From Candidatus Tisiphia endosymbiont of Dioctria linearis (GTDB taxonomy: Bacteria; Pseudomonadota; Alphaproteobacteria; Rickettsiales; Rickettsiaceae): a DNA stretch of 64,000 nt. Location: the NCBI RefSeq assembly GCF_964026545.1, contig NZ_OZ032156.1, positions 806,001 to 870,000 on the forward strand, read 5' to 3'. Positions 17,313-27,833 of this stretch are shown here, piece after piece. A program made the translations under genes and the position numbers. Each line of letters starts with the position of its first letter. Position 1 is the first letter of the stretch. Under the pieces are notes generated by a model. The model did no database searches, was not told where the DNA came from, and saw nothing but the letters and a program-made list of their open reading frames with translations.

Positions 17313-18730
17313 GTACTAGTATTAAGAAAAAATCTGCGGGAACTCCTGCTAAATCTGTGAAAACTCAGGTTAAACCTGTGGGAACTCCACCTAAATCAGT
17401 GGAAATTCCTGCTAAATATATGGGATTAACTCCCTCTAAAATCGTAGCTGAACTTGATAGATTCATCGTCGGACAGTATAAGGCTAAAAAAGCTGTGGCG
17501 ATCGCTTTACGAAATCGTTGTAGGCGTAGGAATATAGCCGAACCACTTCGTCAAGAGATAGTTCCAAAAAATATTTTAATGATTGGTCCAACTGGTGTAG
17601 GTAAGACTGAAATCGCTAGGCGTCTTGCTAAACTTAGTGGCTCACCTTTTCTTAAAATAGAAGCAACCAAATTTACTGAAGTAGGATATGTTGGACGAGA
17701 CGTTGAGTCAATAATACGAGATTTAGTGGAAATAGCTGTTAATACCCAAAAAGCTAATGCTAAAAAAGAAGTTATTGCTAATGCAACTTTAAAAACTGTA
17801 GAAAGAATCTTGGATGCTTTAGTTGGCAAGTCGGCATCAGTTGAAACTAGAGAGAAATTCCGTCTTAAGCTTGAAAAAGGTGAGCTTGACAATACTGAAA
17901 TTGAGATCAATATAACAGATTCAGGTAACATATTTGGTGGTAATTTTGAGATTCCTGGTATGCCAGGAGCTGCTCTGGGCGTGTTAAACGTCTCTGATAT
18001 GATTAGCAAAGCTATCGGTACTAGTAAAACAAAAAACAAGAAAATGCTGGTTAAAGATGCTATGTTAACTATCTCGGCTGAAGAGTCAGATAAATTGATT
18101 GATCAAGAAAAAATTACTCAAGATGCATTAGTGCTAGTACAAAGTGATGGTATAGTATTTTTGGATGAAATTGATAAAATCACCTCAAGAGCTGAGGGGA
18201 AAAGCTCAGAGATTAGTAGAGAGGGGGTACAGAGAGATTTGCTACCTATTATTGAGGGTACAACAGTTAATACCAAATATGGTCCTATAGAAACTGCCCA
18301 TATATTATTTATAGCATCAGGTGCTTTCCATTTATCAAAACCATCTGATTTATTGCCTGAGTTGCAAGGAAGGCTACCTATTAGAGTAGAGTTAAGCTCA
18401 CTTACTAAAGAAGATATGGTAAGAATCTTGATTGAACCAGAATCAAGCTTAATAAAACAATATTCAGCCTTAATCGCTACCGAAGGGGTAGAATTAAAAT
18501 TTACCGATAAGGCAATAGATAAAATTGCTACTTATGCAGCAAAAGTTAATTTAGAAATTGAAGATATTGGAGCAAGGAGATTGCATACTATTTTAGAAAA
18601 TTTATTAGAGGAGATAAGTTTCAATGCAAGTGACATGAAAGAAAAAAAGGTAGTTATGGATGAGCATTTTGTTGACCAGCAATTATCAAAAATTATTAAA
18701 GATCTGGATTTAGTAAAATTTATTTTGTAA
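17309..18730 (+). CDS. hslU: HslU ATPase subunit, with repeat-bearing N-terminal extension
   Basis: AAA+ unfoldase that feeds substrates to HslV. Walker A GPTGVGKT is at 93-100, followed by the [13 protein letters not shown] pore/IGEF region, Walker [11 protein letters not shown], sensor [25 protein letters not shown], and a C-terminal LVKFIL that docks into HslV. The family normally begins near [17 protein letters not shown]; here about 37 residues precede it, made of Lys/Pro/Thr-rich 7-residue repeats ([28 protein letters not shown]). ATG 17309 overlaps the hslV stop as ATGA, which supports this start. An internal ATG at about 17420 is less well placed for translation coupling. Confidence 0.95.
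   Translation: MSTSIKKKSAGTPAKSVKTQVKPVGTPPKSVEIPAKYMGLTPSKIVAELDRFIVGQYKAKKAVAIALRNRCRRRNIAEPLRQEIVPKNILMIGPTGVGKTEIARRLAKLSGSPFLKIEATKFTEVGYVGRDVESIIRDLVEIAVNTQKANAKKEVIANATLKTVERILDALVGKSASVETREKFRLKLEKGELDNTEIEINITDSGNIFGGNFEIPGMPGAALGVLNVSDMISKAIGTSKTKNKKMLVKDAMLTISAEESDKLIDQEKITQDALVLVQSDGIVFLDEIDKITSRAEGKSSEISREGVQRDLLPIIEGTTVNTKYGPIETAHILFIASGAFHLSKPSDLLPELQGRLPIRVELSSLTKEDMVRILIEPESSLIKQYSALIATEGVELKFTDKAIDKIATYAAKVNLEIEDIGARRLHTILENLLEEISFNASDMKEKKVVMDEHFVDQQLSKIIKDLDLVKFIL
17330..17413. repeat. 21-bp tandem repeat in the 5' end of hslU
   Basis: Four units of 21 bp (17330, 17351, 17372, 17393), each AAA(T/C)C(T/A)GTG(G/A)(A)AACTCC-like, giving seven residues K-(S/P)-(A/V)-x-(T/I)-(P/Q)-(A/V/P). 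A degenerate fifth unit starts at 17414. Length is a multiple of three so the frame survives copy-number changes. Confidence 0.85.
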
Positions 18731-20251
18731 ATGATAGTTCATCTTGGTAGTTTAACCTTTAGTGGTATAGACATTATTGATGTCGATGTGCAAGTACAGA
18801 TATCGCCAGGTATACCTAATTTTACTATAGTAGGATTGGCTGATAAAACCATTGGTGAATCTAAAGAGAGGGTTAGAGCAGCCTTGTCTTCGATAGGTCT
18901 TGCCCTACCTGCCAAGAAAATACTTATAAATTTAGCTCCAGCTGATTTGGTTAAAGAGGGTAGTCATTTTGACCTTGCTATTGCTTGTGCCATACTTAGC
19001 AGTATGAAAATTTTACCAGCTGAGGAAATGCAAGAATATCTAGTAATAGGGGAATTATCTCTAGATGGTTCTATATTACCTGTCAGTGGAGCTTTGCCTG
19101 CTGCTATTGGTGCTGCAGCTAGAAATAAAGGGCTAATTTGTTCAAAACAGAATGGTCAGGAAGCTGCCTGGTCTGGCAATAATAATATTTTGGTAGCAAG
19201 TAATTTAATAGAGTTAGTTAATCATTTTAAAGGTCTGCAAATATTATCATCACCAGAATTGGAAATTGACACTAGCATCATAAATTACCCTGACTTTAAA
19301 GAGATCAAAGGGCAGAAAACAGCCAAGCGAGCTTTAGAAATAGCAGCTTCAGGTAGCCATAATCTATTAATGTTTGGTCCACCTGGTACTGGGAAATCGA
19401 TGTTGGCACAATGTATACCTGGCATATTACCCAAAATGCGACCCGAAGAAATATTAGAGTGCAGTACTATAGCAAGCGTTGCAGGCAAGTTAGCAAATGG
19501 CAAACTATCAAGGGTTAGACCCTTTCGTGCTCCTCACCATTCCTGCTCGATAGCAGCGATGGTCGGTGGTGGCGTGGGTAAAAGAGTAAAGCCAGGTGAG
19601 ATTTCATTAGCCCATAATGGGGTATTATTTTTAGACGAATTACCAGAGTTTCCACCTAATGTTATCGAATCTCTAAGGCAACCAATTGAAACTGGAGAAA
19701 TACTAATTGCTAGATCAAATTCGCATATTAAATATCCAGCTAACTTTCAGCTAATAGCCGCAATGAATCCTTGTAAATGCGGTTATTTAAGCGATCCGCA
19801 TAAAGCATGTTCAAGAGCTCCAAAATGTGGTAGTGATTATCAGATGCGTATTTCCGGTCCAATCATGGATCGATTTGATCTACATATAAATGTAGGCTCT
19901 ATTGACTCATATAATTATAGTTTAATAGAAGGCGATACAGAAGAAGGGTCTGAACAAATAGCCAATAGGGTTGAAATAGCTCGCAATATTCAACAAACTA
20001 GATATGAAGGATATAATATCAAAACAAATAACCGTTTGGATGGGCAACTGCTTATTGAATATGCACTACCAGTTGATGATGGAAAAGATTTGCTTAACGA
20101 AGCCGCTACAAAATTTCGTATATCAATGCGGGCATATAATAGAATCTTACGAGTTGCAAGAACTATAGTCGATCTAGAAGGTTCTCGCAACGTCTATAAG
20201 ATACATATTGCCGAAGCACTAAATTATAGAAAAATGGATAATAATCCATAA
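18731..20251 (+). CDS. comM: YifB/ComM-family AAA+ ATPase (Mg-chelatase-like)
   Basis: ComM is a hexameric helicase that promotes branch migration during integration of single-stranded DNA in natural transformation; the family is broadly conserved, also in rickettsias. N-terminal Lon-like/ChlI domain: PGIPNFTIVGLADKTIGESKERVRAAL and INLAPADLVKEGSHFDLAIA. Walker A is GPPGTGKS at about 219-226; Walker B LFLDELPEF; then the zinc-finger-like MNPCKCGYLSDPHKACSRAPKCG and sensor 2 in the helical lid. 506 residues is normal. The ATG follows the hslU stop with no gap, so translation is likely coupled. Its role in an intracellular bacterium is uncertain. Confidence 0.94.
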   Translation: MIVHLGSLTFSGIDIIDVDVQVQISPGIPNFTIVGLADKTIGESKERVRAALSSIGLALPAKKILINLAPADLVKEGSHFDLAIACAILSSMKILPAEEMQEYLVIGELSLDGSILPVSGALPAAIGAAARNKGLICSKQNGQEAAWSGNNNILVASNLIELVNHFKGLQILSSPELEIDTSIINYPDFKEIKGQKTAKRALEIAASGSHNLLMFGPPGTGKSMLAQCIPGILPKMRPEEILECSTIASVAGKLANGKLSRVRPFRAPHHSCSIAAMVGGGVGKRVKPGEISLAHNGVLFLDELPEFPPNVIESLRQPIETGEILIARSNSHIKYPANFQLIAAMNPCKCGYLSDPHKACSRAPKCGSDYQMRISGPIMDRFDLHINVGSIDSYNYSLIEGDTEEGSEQIANRVEIARNIQQTRYEGYNIKTNNRLDGQLLIEYALPVDDGKDLLNEAATKFRISMRAYNRILRVARTIVDLEGSRNVYKIHIAEALNYRKMDNNP

Positions 20252-20267
20252 GAAGGGGAATGCAACG

Positions 20268-20357
20268 GTCATTGCGAGGAAGACCGTAGGTCGACGAAGC
20301 AATCCAAAAAAGTGACCAGAAATTGCTTCGTCGACCTTATGGTCTCCTCGCAATGAC
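20268..20357. repeat. GTCATTGCGAG palindrome, complete
   Basis: Left arm GTCATTGCGAGGA, inner arm GTCGACGAAGCAATCC, loop of about 12 bases, inner arm ATTGCTTCGTCGACC, right arm TCCTCGCAATGAC. A GTTAGCTATA tail (20364-20373) matches the outer inverted repeat of other copies. It fills much of the comM-recA gap; the remaining 20374-20516 is the AT-rich recA leader, with no gene. Confidence 0.85.
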
Positions 20358-20516
20358 AGCAAGGGTTAGCTATAAGAAGAAAATATCAAGGAATAAGGAA
20401 TGAATATATTTCTATTTTTAGTTGTGGTTTGTAAATCGCCGTGATATTATTTTACTGGATTTCTCTCGTATGTTACTTTATAAATTTAACCAGATTTTAT
20501 TTAGCAGATTCTAAAA

Positions 20517-21557
20517 ATGAATGTTATAGACAAAGAAAGAGCACTACTTGCTGCACTTAGCCAAATTGAAAAAAGTTACGGCAAAGGTTCGGTTATGAAA
20601 CTAGGTCAACGCCGGGCTGTAGACGTTGAGGCAATACCAACAGGATCGCTAGGACTTGACATAGCACTTGGTATAGGCGGTTTACCTAAGGGAAGAATTA
20701 TTGAAATTTTTGGACCAGAGAGTTCGGGAAAGACTACCTTAACTTTACATGTAATTGCTGAAGCACAGAAGAAAGGTGGCACTTGTGCTTTTATTGACGC
20801 AGAACATGCTTTAGACCCAGCATATGCCAAAAAATTGGGAGTAAATATTGACGAGCTTATTATTTCTCAACCAGATACTGGAGAACAGGCACTTGAAATA
20901 ACCGATACTCTAGTACGCTCTGGGGCTGTTGATATGGTCATTATAGATAGTGTTGCTGCTCTTGTACCTAAAGCAGAGATTGAAGGAGAAATGGGTGACT
21001 CCCATATGGGATTACAAGCTAGATTAATGAGCCAAGCACTTAGGAAACTCACCGCATCAATTTCCAGAACTAATTGTGTAATTATTTTCATTAATCAAAT
21101 TAGAATGAAAATAGGCGTCATGTTTGGCAGTCCAGAAACTACCACAGGTGGAAATGCTTTAAAATTTTATGCCTCAGTAAGGCTAGATATCAGAAGAATC
21201 TCATCAATCAAGGATAAAGATGAAGTAGTAGGTAGTCAAACTAAGGTCAAGGTTGTTAAGAACAAAGTCTCACCACCATTCAAAACTGCAGAATTTGATA
21301 TAATGTATGGTAGTGGTATTTCTAAAGAAAGCGAGATAATAGACCTTGGCGTTAAATTGGAAATAGTAGAAAAGTCTGGTTCTTGGTTTTCCTATAAAGA
21401 TATTCGTATAGGACAAGGTAGAGAAAATGTTAAACATTACCTAAAAGAACACCCTGCTATCTGCTATGAAATAGAACAGCTAATTCGTCAAAAATCTTCT
21501 AATAATACTAATATTACTTTTGATAGTGAAACGGTAATTATGGAAGAGGATGAATAA
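20517..21557 (+). CDS. recA: RecA recombinase
   Basis: Central strand-exchange protein of homologous recombination and SOS coprotease. Walker A GPESSGKT at 66-73, the MAW-type motif [15 protein letters not shown], Walker [15 protein letters not shown], loop L1 [26 protein letters not shown] segment, L2 with [22 protein letters not shown], and the acidic C-terminus (TVIMEEDE). 346 residues, complete. Monocistronic as far as can be seen, with repeats on both sides. I see no clear LexA box upstream. Confidence 0.97.
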   Translation: MNVIDKERALLAALSQIEKSYGKGSVMKLGQRRAVDVEAIPTGSLGLDIALGIGGLPKGRIIEIFGPESSGKTTLTLHVIAEAQKKGGTCAFIDAEHALDPAYAKKLGVNIDELIISQPDTGEQALEITDTLVRSGAVDMVIIDSVAALVPKAEIEGEMGDSHMGLQARLMSQALRKLTASISRTNCVIIFINQIRMKIGVMFGSPETTTGGNALKFYASVRLDIRRISSIKDKDEVVGSQTKVKVVKNKVSPPFKTAEFDIMYGSGISKESEIIDLGVKLEIVEKSGSWFSYKDIRIGQGRENVKHYLKEHPAICYEIEQLIRQKSSNNTNITFDSETVIMEEDE

Positions 21558-21603
21558 CAAATATTTAATATCCTAGTGGGATGGAATAGCAAGAAAGTTA
21601 GAT

Positions 21604-21635
21604 GTCATACCTATTCCAGCCTACGCTGGAATGAC
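21604..21635. repeat. Short hairpin after recA
   Basis: GTCAT...ATTCCAGC-CTAC-GCTGGAAT-GAC, an 8-bp perfect stem. It is related to the GTCATTCCxGC palindrome at 37925-37994. No T-run follows on the plus strand, so a terminator function is not supported by sequence alone. Confidence 0.6.
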
Positions 21636-21662
21636 AAAAAATAACTACAAATTGGAGCTAAA

Positions 21663-22388
21663 ATGATAAACTTGACTGATAAAAAATCTCTAATTACTGG
21701 AGCATCTGGAGCAATTGGTGGTAGCATTGCCAAGCTATTGCACTCTCTTGGTAGCCATGTAATAATTAGTGGTAGTAACCAAGAAAAACTACAAGAATTG
21801 GGTAATAATTTAAAAAATAATTATACGATAGCACCATGCAATTTAGCCAATAGTGAGGAATGTAATAACTTGGTAGCTAATCTTGAACAAATAGATATTT
21901 TAGTTTGTAATGCTGGAATCACCAACGATATGCTAGCAATAAGAATGTCCGATGAGATATTTGAGCAAGTTATAAATATAAACTTAAAAGCTAGTTTTAT
22001 TCTAAATCGTGAAGCGATAAAAAAAATGATGAAAACTCGTTATGGTAGAATAATTAATATAGCATCTGTGGTGGCAGTTTCTGGTAATCCGGGGCAAGCA
22101 AATTATTGTGCTTCTAAAGCTGGGATGATAGGTATGACAAAGTCTCTAGCCCTTGAGGTGGCAAGTAGAGGGATCACAGTTAATGCAGTTGCTCCTGGTT
22201 TTATTAAATCAAATATGACCGATAAATTAAATGAAACTCAAAAAGAAGCTATAATGCAAAAAATTCCTCTGAAAACTTTGGGAAACCCCGAAGATGTTGC
22301 AAATGTAGTAGCTTTTTTAGCAAGTGACAAAGCTTCTTATATCACTGGTCAAACTATCCATGTTAATGGTGGATTGGTGCTGGTATAG
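21663..22388 (+). CDS. fabG: 3-oxoacyl-[ACP] reductase FabG
   Basis: SDR-family NADPH reductase of fatty-acid elongation (3-ketoacyl-ACP to 3-hydroxyacyl-ACP). Nucleotide-binding TGASGAIGG at 12-20, CNAGI at 82-86, Ser135 in NIASVV, and catalytic Tyr148-x-x-x-Lys152 in NYCASK. The C-terminus GQTIHVNGGL is typical of FabG. 241 residues. The stop codon TAG (22386-22388) is contained in the 11-bp TATAGTCAATT terminus shared with family A repeats, suggesting that a repeat end meets the gene end. Confidence 0.95.
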   Translation: MINLTDKKSLITGASGAIGGSIAKLLHSLGSHVIISGSNQEKLQELGNNLKNNYTIAPCNLANSEECNNLVANLEQIDILVCNAGITNDMLAIRMSDEIFEQVININLKASFILNREAIKKMMKTRYGRIINIASVVAVSGNPGQANYCASKAGMIGMTKSLALEVASRGITVNAVAPGFIKSNMTDKLNETQKEAIMQKIPLKTLGNPEDVANVVAFLASDKASYITGQTIHVNGGLVLV

Positions 22389-22430
22389 TCAATTAACCTG
22401 AATTAGTGCCAAATAAGCATCCATCGTGCT

Positions 22431-22564
22431 GTCTATTAGCGAGGAGGCGTAAGATGACGAAGCAATCCAAGAATAATAGATTGCCACGACCACTACGTGG
22501 TCTCGCAATGACGCTTGGCGATCAGATTTTTTATTCATCATAAGAAAAAACCGTGAACACTCAC
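22431..22564. repeat. Family D/E composite repeat, right half
   Basis: GTCTATTAGCGAGGAGGCG, inner arms GACGAAGCAATCC and GATTGCCACGACC, right arm GGTCTCGCAATGACG, then CAGATTTTTTATT..CATAAGAAAA and the terminus CCGTGAACACTCAC. The last bases overlap the stop codon of ubiA on the minus strand. Confidence 0.85.
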
Positions 22565-23412
22565 ATAGTTAAGTCTAACGAACCTAAGAGCAAAATCAAA
22601 CCGACATAATTGTTATTTTTAAATCTAGTAAGACAGTTTTGTGGGTCTGAAATTTCTAATGTTATTACCTGCCAAATCAGCATCATATAAGCACAAAGGA
22701 TAGCTATATAGTTAAGGTGATGAGCTGCTATAATTTTAGCAATTATGAATAATATTATGAAAATGGTATAATAAACATATAGATGCAGTTTATAGTTTTT
22801 CTTTTCTAAAAATAATGCCATTGATTTGAGATTAATCTTTTTATCGTACTCTATGTCCATAAAGCCATAAATAATGTCATAACCAATAGTCCAAAAACAG
22901 CAGGCAATATACATAATAACAGCTTCTAGTGATATTTTATCAATTACTGCACTATTACCAATCAAGACTCCATTAAATGTTAGCCCTAGAAATATTTGTG
23001 GGAAAAAAGTAATTCTCTTCATTAGTGGATATAAAATGATCATGATGCAGGAGAAAAACCCTAAGTAAATGGCTGTTTTATTTAATGATAATAAAATGGC
23101 TAAGGAAATAATTGATAATATAATTAACAAAATCATCGCGTCACTTACTTTCAATGAGCCATTAGCCAAAGGTCTATTTTTTGTTCGTAACACATATTTA
23201 TCAAAATCTTTGTCAAAAATATCGTTAAGAACGCTACCAGCTCCTCTGGTAACGACACTTCCGATAAAGAATAATAGTAATAATTTTACTAAATTATATA
23301 TTGTAATATTGGTAAGAAGTACCCCAAAGCATGCTGAGAAGAATACTAACAGATAGCCAGTAGGATTTTGCAACCTCATTAAACTGAAACTTAGGAAAAT
23401 TTTATTTGGCAT
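22561..23412 (-). CDS. ubiA: 4-hydroxybenzoate polyprenyltransferase (UbiA family)
   Basis: Integral-membrane prenyltransferase that attaches the polyprenyl tail to 4-hydroxybenzoate in ubiquinone biosynthesis. The first Mg-diphosphate motif is NDIFDKDFD (about 63-71), with RTKNRPLA after it; the second is DIEYDKK (about 187-193) after WTIGYDIIYGFM. Eight or so hydrophobic helices fill the rest. 283 residues is typical. The stop TGA lies inside the GTGAACACTCAC repeat terminus, so the last two or three residues (LTM) may have been set by repeat insertion. Converges with fabG, diverges from valS. Confidence 0.92.
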   Translation of the reverse strand: MPNKIFLSFSLMRLQNPTGYLLVFFSACFGVLLTNITIYNLVKLLLLFFIGSVVTRGAGSVLNDIFDKDFDKYVLRTKNRPLANGSLKVSDAMILLIILSIISLAILLSLNKTAIYLGFFSCIMIILYPLMKRITFFPQIFLGLTFNGVLIGNSAVIDKISLEAVIMYIACCFWTIGYDIIYGFMDIEYDKKINLKSMALFLEKKNYKLHLYVYYTIFIILFIIAKIIAAHHLNYIAILCAYMMLIWQVITLEISDPQNCLTRFKNNNYVGLILLLGSLDLTM

Positions 23413-23463
23413 TACTATTAATTATGATATATCTTGGTTTAATTTAATTATAATAGTCTTATT

Positions 23464-25950
23464 ATGACAGAATTTCCAAAAGATTATAGCTTTAGTGAAA
23501 GCGAAAGAAAATGGCAAAAATTTTGGCAAGAACAAAAAATTTATCTTTGGGATAAAAATGAAACAAGGGAAAATAGTTTTGTAGTAGATACTCCACCACC
23601 AACAGTCTCAGGGCAACTGCATATAGGACATGTTTATAGTTATACCCAGGCTGATTTTATAGTTCGTTTCAAACGGATGTTAGGTAAAAATATTTTTTAT
23701 CCAATCGGTTTTGATGATAATGGTTTACCTACCGAACGTTTAGTTGAAAAACAAAGGCAGATAAAAGCAACAAATATGGCAAGAGAGCAATTTATTGAAA
23801 TATGTAAAGAAGTTGTTATTTCTGAAGAAGAAAAATTTCGCTCATTATTTAATCAAATGGCTTTATCGGTTGATTGGAATTTGGAATATCAGACAATTAA
23901 TCCATTATCACAAAAAATATCACAAATGTCATTTTTAGACTTAGTCAATAAAGGGGAAGTTTACCGCAATAATCAACCAATATTGTGGGATACAGTTGAT
24001 CAAACGGCTTTAGCACAAGCTGATATCGAAGACCAAGAAAAAACTTCAATGATGAATGATATAATTTTCCAGACCAGTAAGGGTGAGAGGATTATTATTG
24101 CTACTACTAGACCAGAATTGTTACCAGCTTGCGTTGCGGTATTTTATAACCCAAATGATGATAGATACAAACATTTGCAAGGTCAATTTGCCATAACACC
24201 GCTATTTGATGTTAAAGTACCTATTTTAGCAGATGATTTAGTTCAAATAGATAAAGGAACCGGGCTTGTTATGTGCTGTACTTTTGGTGACGTAACCGAC
24301 ATAACTTGGTGGAGAGTTCATAATTTACCTATAAAAATTATTATAGATAAAAAAGGTATCATAGATTTATCAGACGAATTATCAAATTCATCTTCTTATA
24401 ATCAGATAAATGGCTTAAAAATAAAAGATGCTAGAAGTAAAATTATAGAAATCTTAAAAGAGAAAAATTTATTAGTTAAACAAGTAGAAATTACTCAAAC
24501 AGTAAAATGTGCTGAACGGTCAGGGGCTCCACTAGAGATACTTACCATACCGCAATGGTTTGTTCACACGATAAAACATAAAGATATTTTAATGCAACGA
24601 GCGAATGAAATTAACTGGCACCCCCAAAATATGAAAATTAGGCTTGAGAACTGGATAAATGGTCTATCATGGGATTGGTGTATAAGTCGTCAACGCTATT
24701 TTGGCGTGCCATTCCCTGTTTGGTATTCTAAACGAGTTGGAGAAGTAGGCAAAGCTATATTTCCAGATATAACACAACTGCCAGTAGACCCAACCAAAGA
24801 TTTACCAATTGGCTATTCGCGAGAAGAGGTAGAGCCAGATTATGATGTTATGGATACTTGGGCTACTAGTGCAATCTCACCGCAATTAAGTAGTCACGGT
24901 ATATCTGAAAAGTTTAACGTAGATGCTGAGCGTCACCACAAATTATTTCCAGATGATTTGCGTCCGCAAGCTCATGAAATTATTAGAACATGGGCTTTTT
25001 ACACAATACTTAAAGCCCAATTGCATGAAAATACCCTACCTTGGAAAAACATTATGATTAGTGGGTGGTGCCTTGCATTCGATCGTAGCAAAATGTCAAA
25101 ATCTAAAGGGAATATTATTGTACCACAAAAATTACTTGAGCAATATGGGGCTGATGTAATGCGTTATTGGACTTCTAAATCTAGGCTTGGAGCGGATACT
25201 GTTTACTCTGAAGAGGTAATGAAAAATGGGAAGAGACTTGTTAATAAATTATGGAATGCTTGCAAATTTGCGGCTATTCATTTTGACAAATTAGATACAT
25301 TAGATAAAAATGTCCAAATTCCTGATATAGAAAGCAAAATTTGTCACAAGTTTGACCAATGGTTAATAGTAGAACTAGTTGAGTTAGTAGATAAAGTTGA
25401 ATCAGATATGCACAATTATGAATATACCGATGCTATGGAGTTAATAGAAAAGTTTTTTTGGTCAGTATTTTGTGATAATTATCTTGAAATCACTAAGACC
25501 CGAGCTTATAACATGGATAGCTCAGACAATAGAGGGCAGTATAGTGCTATAATCACTTTATATTATTCGATAAAAATTTTACTCAAATTATTAGCTCCTT
25601 TCTTACCGCATATAACAGAAGAAATCTGGCAAATATTATATAGTACAAAATCTATCCATAGTCGAGGTAATTGGTCTCAAATCAAAAATTTCTCTTTCCC
25701 GGTAGATCAAATTCAGCCTGATAGGCTTATTAAAGTACTAGATTTGGTTAGAAAAGCTAAAGCAGAAAAGAATTTGTCAGTTAAAGCTGATATTAAGGTA
25801 CTAGAAATTATAGGAGAAAAACTTCCTAATGACTTAACGATAGACCTTAAAAATGTTACATCTTCTCATAAAATAGAATTTGTTGAGGAATTTTCATCAA
25901 CAAATCAAGTTTTAAAGAATGATGAAGTTGTAGTTAATATAATATACTGA
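23464..25950 (+). CDS. valS: Valyl-tRNA synthetase, archaeal-like type
   Basis: Class I synthetase charging tRNA-Val. Catalytic signatures: [20 protein letters not shown] (HIGH) near residues 40-60 and [11 protein letters not shown] (KMSKS) near 545. The editing (CP1) domain contains [17 protein letters not shown]. The segment after HIGH reads [18 protein letters not shown], the wording of archaeal-type ValRS, where typical bacterial enzymes have a TDHAGIATQ-type sequence. The anticodon-binding domain ([12 protein letters not shown]) follows; the long C-terminal coiled coil of standard bacterial ValRS is very short. 828 residues. Archaeal-type ValRS in Rickettsia is already reported, so this fits the family. 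hemC follows after 13 bp. Confidence 0.96.
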   Translation: MTEFPKDYSFSESERKWQKFWQEQKIYLWDKNETRENSFVVDTPPPTVSGQLHIGHVYSYTQADFIVRFKRMLGKNIFYPIGFDDNGLPTERLVEKQRQIKATNMAREQFIEICKEVVISEEEKFRSLFNQMALSVDWNLEYQTINPLSQKISQMSFLDLVNKGEVYRNNQPILWDTVDQTALAQADIEDQEKTSMMNDIIFQTSKGERIIIATTRPELLPACVAVFYNPNDDRYKHLQGQFAITPLFDVKVPILADDLVQIDKGTGLVMCCTFGDVTDITWWRVHNLPIKIIIDKKGIIDLSDELSNSSSYNQINGLKIKDARSKIIEILKEKNLLVKQVEITQTVKCAERSGAPLEILTIPQWFVHTIKHKDILMQRANEINWHPQNMKIRLENWINGLSWDWCISRQRYFGVPFPVWYSKRVGEVGKAIFPDITQLPVDPTKDLPIGYSREEVEPDYDVMDTWATSAISPQLSSHGISEKFNVDAERHHKLFPDDLRPQAHEIIRTWAFYTILKAQLHENTLPWKNIMISGWCLAFDRSKMSKSKGNIIVPQKLLEQYGADVMRYWTSKSRLGADTVYSEEVMKNGKRLVNKLWNACKFAAIHFDKLDTLDKNVQIPDIESKICHKFDQWLIVELVELVDKVESDMHNYEYTDAMELIEKFFWSVFCDNYLEITKTRAYNMDSSDNRGQYSAIITLYYSIKILLKLLAPFLPHITEEIWQILYSTKSIHSRGNWSQIKNFSFPVDQIQPDRLIKVLDLVRKAKAEKNLSVKADIKVLEIIGEKLPNDLTIDLKNVTSSHKIEFVEEFSSTNQVLKNDEVVVNIIY

Positions 25951-25963
25951 CAATAAATCATCG

Positions 25964-26878
25964 ATGAAGAAGGTAATAAAAATAGGTACAAGAAGAAGTA
26001 CTCTGGCTTTGATTCAGACAGGTTTAGTAATTGACCAAATTAAAATTCATTATCCACAGATAAATTATGAAATAGTCCCAATAGTTACATCTGGCGATTT
26101 GATTAAGGATAAAAATTTGTATGATGTAGGTGGGAAGGCTTTATTCTTAAAAGAAATAGAAGCTGTTCTTATAAATGAAGAAATTGATTTAGCTGTACAT
26201 TCCTTTAAAGATGTACCTTGTAAATTACCGTCAGAATTGATGATATGTGCTGTACTTGAGAGAGAAGATGCACGAGATGTATTTGTCTGCTTGAACTATA
26301 AATCAATAGAAGAATTGCCTTTTGCCAGCATAGTTGGTACATCCTCAGTACGTAGAAAAATCCTAATACAAAGAAAAAGACCTGATTTACAAATTGTTAC
26401 TTTTAGAGGAAATGTTGATTCAAGAATAAAAAAATTAATGCAAGGTGATGTTGATGCGACCATTCTCGCTTATAGTGGTTTGAAAAGATTGGGGCTATTT
26501 GATGAAAAATATTGCCACTTAATAGATATAAAAGAGATGTTGCCATCTGTAGGGCAGGGAGTTATAGCGGTAGAGATAAGAAAAAATGATAACAAAATGC
26601 AGGAGATATGTAATAAAATTAACCATCTTGAAACATGGGAACTAATGAAGGCGGGAAGAGCATTTTTAGAATATTTAGATGCAGATTGTAAAACCCCTAT
26701 AGCTGCTTATTCAACATATGTATACTCAAATGATTTGAGTATACGTGATAAGGTTATTCATACAGAGTTTATGCTTGCCAATTTTGATGGCAGTAAAATA
26801 GTTTTTCATAGCGAAACTTCCGATTCAAAAGATGCTAAAAATTCTGGCATAAAAGCTGCCAAAACTATGATATCTTGA
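25964..26878 (+). CDS. hemC: Hydroxymethylbilane synthase (porphobilinogen deaminase)
   Basis: Joins four porphobilinogen units to hydroxymethylbilane in haem biosynthesis. [36 protein letters not shown] and [11 protein letters not shown] are the usual N-terminal signatures; [18 protein letters not shown] binds substrate. The dipyrromethane cofactor is carried by Cys242 in [11 protein letters not shown] (the common form is GGCQVPI). 304 residues is normal. It lies 13 bp after valS, probably in the same transcript. Together with hemW in this window it indicates that haem can be made by the cell. Confidence 0.95.
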   Translation: MKKVIKIGTRRSTLALIQTGLVIDQIKIHYPQINYEIVPIVTSGDLIKDKNLYDVGGKALFLKEIEAVLINEEIDLAVHSFKDVPCKLPSELMICAVLEREDARDVFVCLNYKSIEELPFASIVGTSSVRRKILIQRKRPDLQIVTFRGNVDSRIKKLMQGDVDATILAYSGLKRLGLFDEKYCHLIDIKEMLPSVGQGVIAVEIRKNDNKMQEICNKINHLETWELMKAGRAFLEYLDADCKTPIAAYSTYVYSNDLSIRDKVIHTEFMLANFDGSKIVFHSETSDSKDAKNSGIKAAKTMIS

Positions 26879-27028
26879 GTCTAAGACACTGTTTTGCTCT
26901 TAAGAATTGAATAGACCTCTTGCACAACTCTACTTCTGCATTATTATTTCATTTTATCTATTTTAGTTCTTAGTGGTAGCCTATTTGTGTATTATAATAT
27001 TCCTTAAATATAAAATATCTTACTAATT

Positions 27029-27658
27029 ATGGTGCAATTTGTTACCTTATCAGGTCTTTCAGAATATGAAGATACGGTAAAATTAATGGAAGATAAGGTT
27101 GCCAGTTTAATCAATAAATCCTCGAAAGAGGTTGTTTATTTAGTTGAGTATAAGGATATCTATACCGCAGGTACTAGTTTTAAGGCAAATGAATTGCTAG
27201 ACCCTGGAGATATACCAGTAATTTATACTAATAGGGGAGGAAAATTTACCTACCATGGTAGCGGACAAAGAGTTATATATCCTATTGTTGATTTAGCATC
27301 AGAATGGGGGCAAAAAGATTTAAAGCTATATATTAAATTATTGGAGGAATGGATTATAAATAGCCTGTTATATTTTGGGATCAAAGCTTTTACTATTAAT
27401 GGTATGGTAGGAATATGGGTAAAAGAAAACGGTGTACCGGCAAAGATTGCCTCAATAGGCGTTAGGGTTAGAAAATGGATTGCATATCATGGTATTGCTG
27501 TAAATATTTCAACAAATCTTGATATGTTCTCCGGAATTATTGCTTGTGGGTTAAGGGATGTGCCGGTAACCTCGTTAAAGAAACTTGGTGTTGATATAAC
27601 GTTAAAGCAATTTGATGAAGTTATTAAGGATAAATTTTTTGAGATTTTTTATGGCTAA
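27029..27658 (+). CDS. lipB: Octanoyl-[ACP]:protein octanoyltransferase LipB
   Basis: Transfers octanoyl groups from ACP to apo-lipoyl domains, the first step in making the lipoate used by E2 proteins and thus linked to the lpdA gene here. [19 protein letters not shown] is the substrate-binding signature, [13 protein letters not shown] carries the catalytic Lys, YHGIAVNIS follows, and the catalytic Cys is in [14 protein letters not shown]. 209 residues is complete. The TAA stop (27656-27658) falls in the left terminus of a repeat (TATGGCTAACCCGATTA), so the last codons may be repeat-determined. Confidence 0.95.
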   Translation: MVQFVTLSGLSEYEDTVKLMEDKVASLINKSSKEVVYLVEYKDIYTAGTSFKANELLDPGDIPVIYTNRGGKFTYHGSGQRVIYPIVDLASEWGQKDLKLYIKLLEEWIINSLLYFGIKAFTINGMVGIWVKENGVPAKIASIGVRVRKWIAYHGIAVNISTNLDMFSGIIACGLRDVPVTSLKKLGVDITLKQFDEVIKDKFFEIFYG

Positions 27659-27811
27659 CCCGATTAAGATTTATCCATACATCGTCATTGCGAGGAGACC
27701 TAAGGTCGACGAAGCAATCCATTTCTATTCACTTTTCTGGATTGCCGCGTCGCCGCTTTTAGCGTCTCCTCGCAATGACACTGTGGTTAAAACCTTTCCG
27801 TGTTAGCTATA
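27650..27811. repeat. Complete GTCATTGCGAG palindrome with outer GCTAACCC repeat
   Basis: Outer left TATGGCTAACCCGATTA, inner GTCATTGCGAGGAGACC, GTCGACGAAGCAATCC, loop, GGATTGCCGCGTCGCCG, GTCTCCTCGCAATGAC, outer right GTGTTAGCTATA. About 160 bp in total. An ORF-like reading of this repeat exists but is an artefact. Confidence 0.88.
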
Positions 27812-27833
27812 TAGTAATATATTTGGTACTATT

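Noticed and set aside
17551-18039. Long minus-strand ORFs within hslU, gdh, fumC and others
   Set aside because: They are antisense shadows of well-supported genes, with no family resemblance or ribosome-binding site.
21604-21635. Terminator for recA
   Set aside because: The hairpin is perfect but no U-tract follows; it matches a dispersed repeat type instead.
27612-27806. 64-residue ORF after lipB
   Set aside because: It reads through the end of lipB and a palindromic repeat in another frame; IARRPKVDEAI and ASPRNDT are translated repeat arms seen at many loci.
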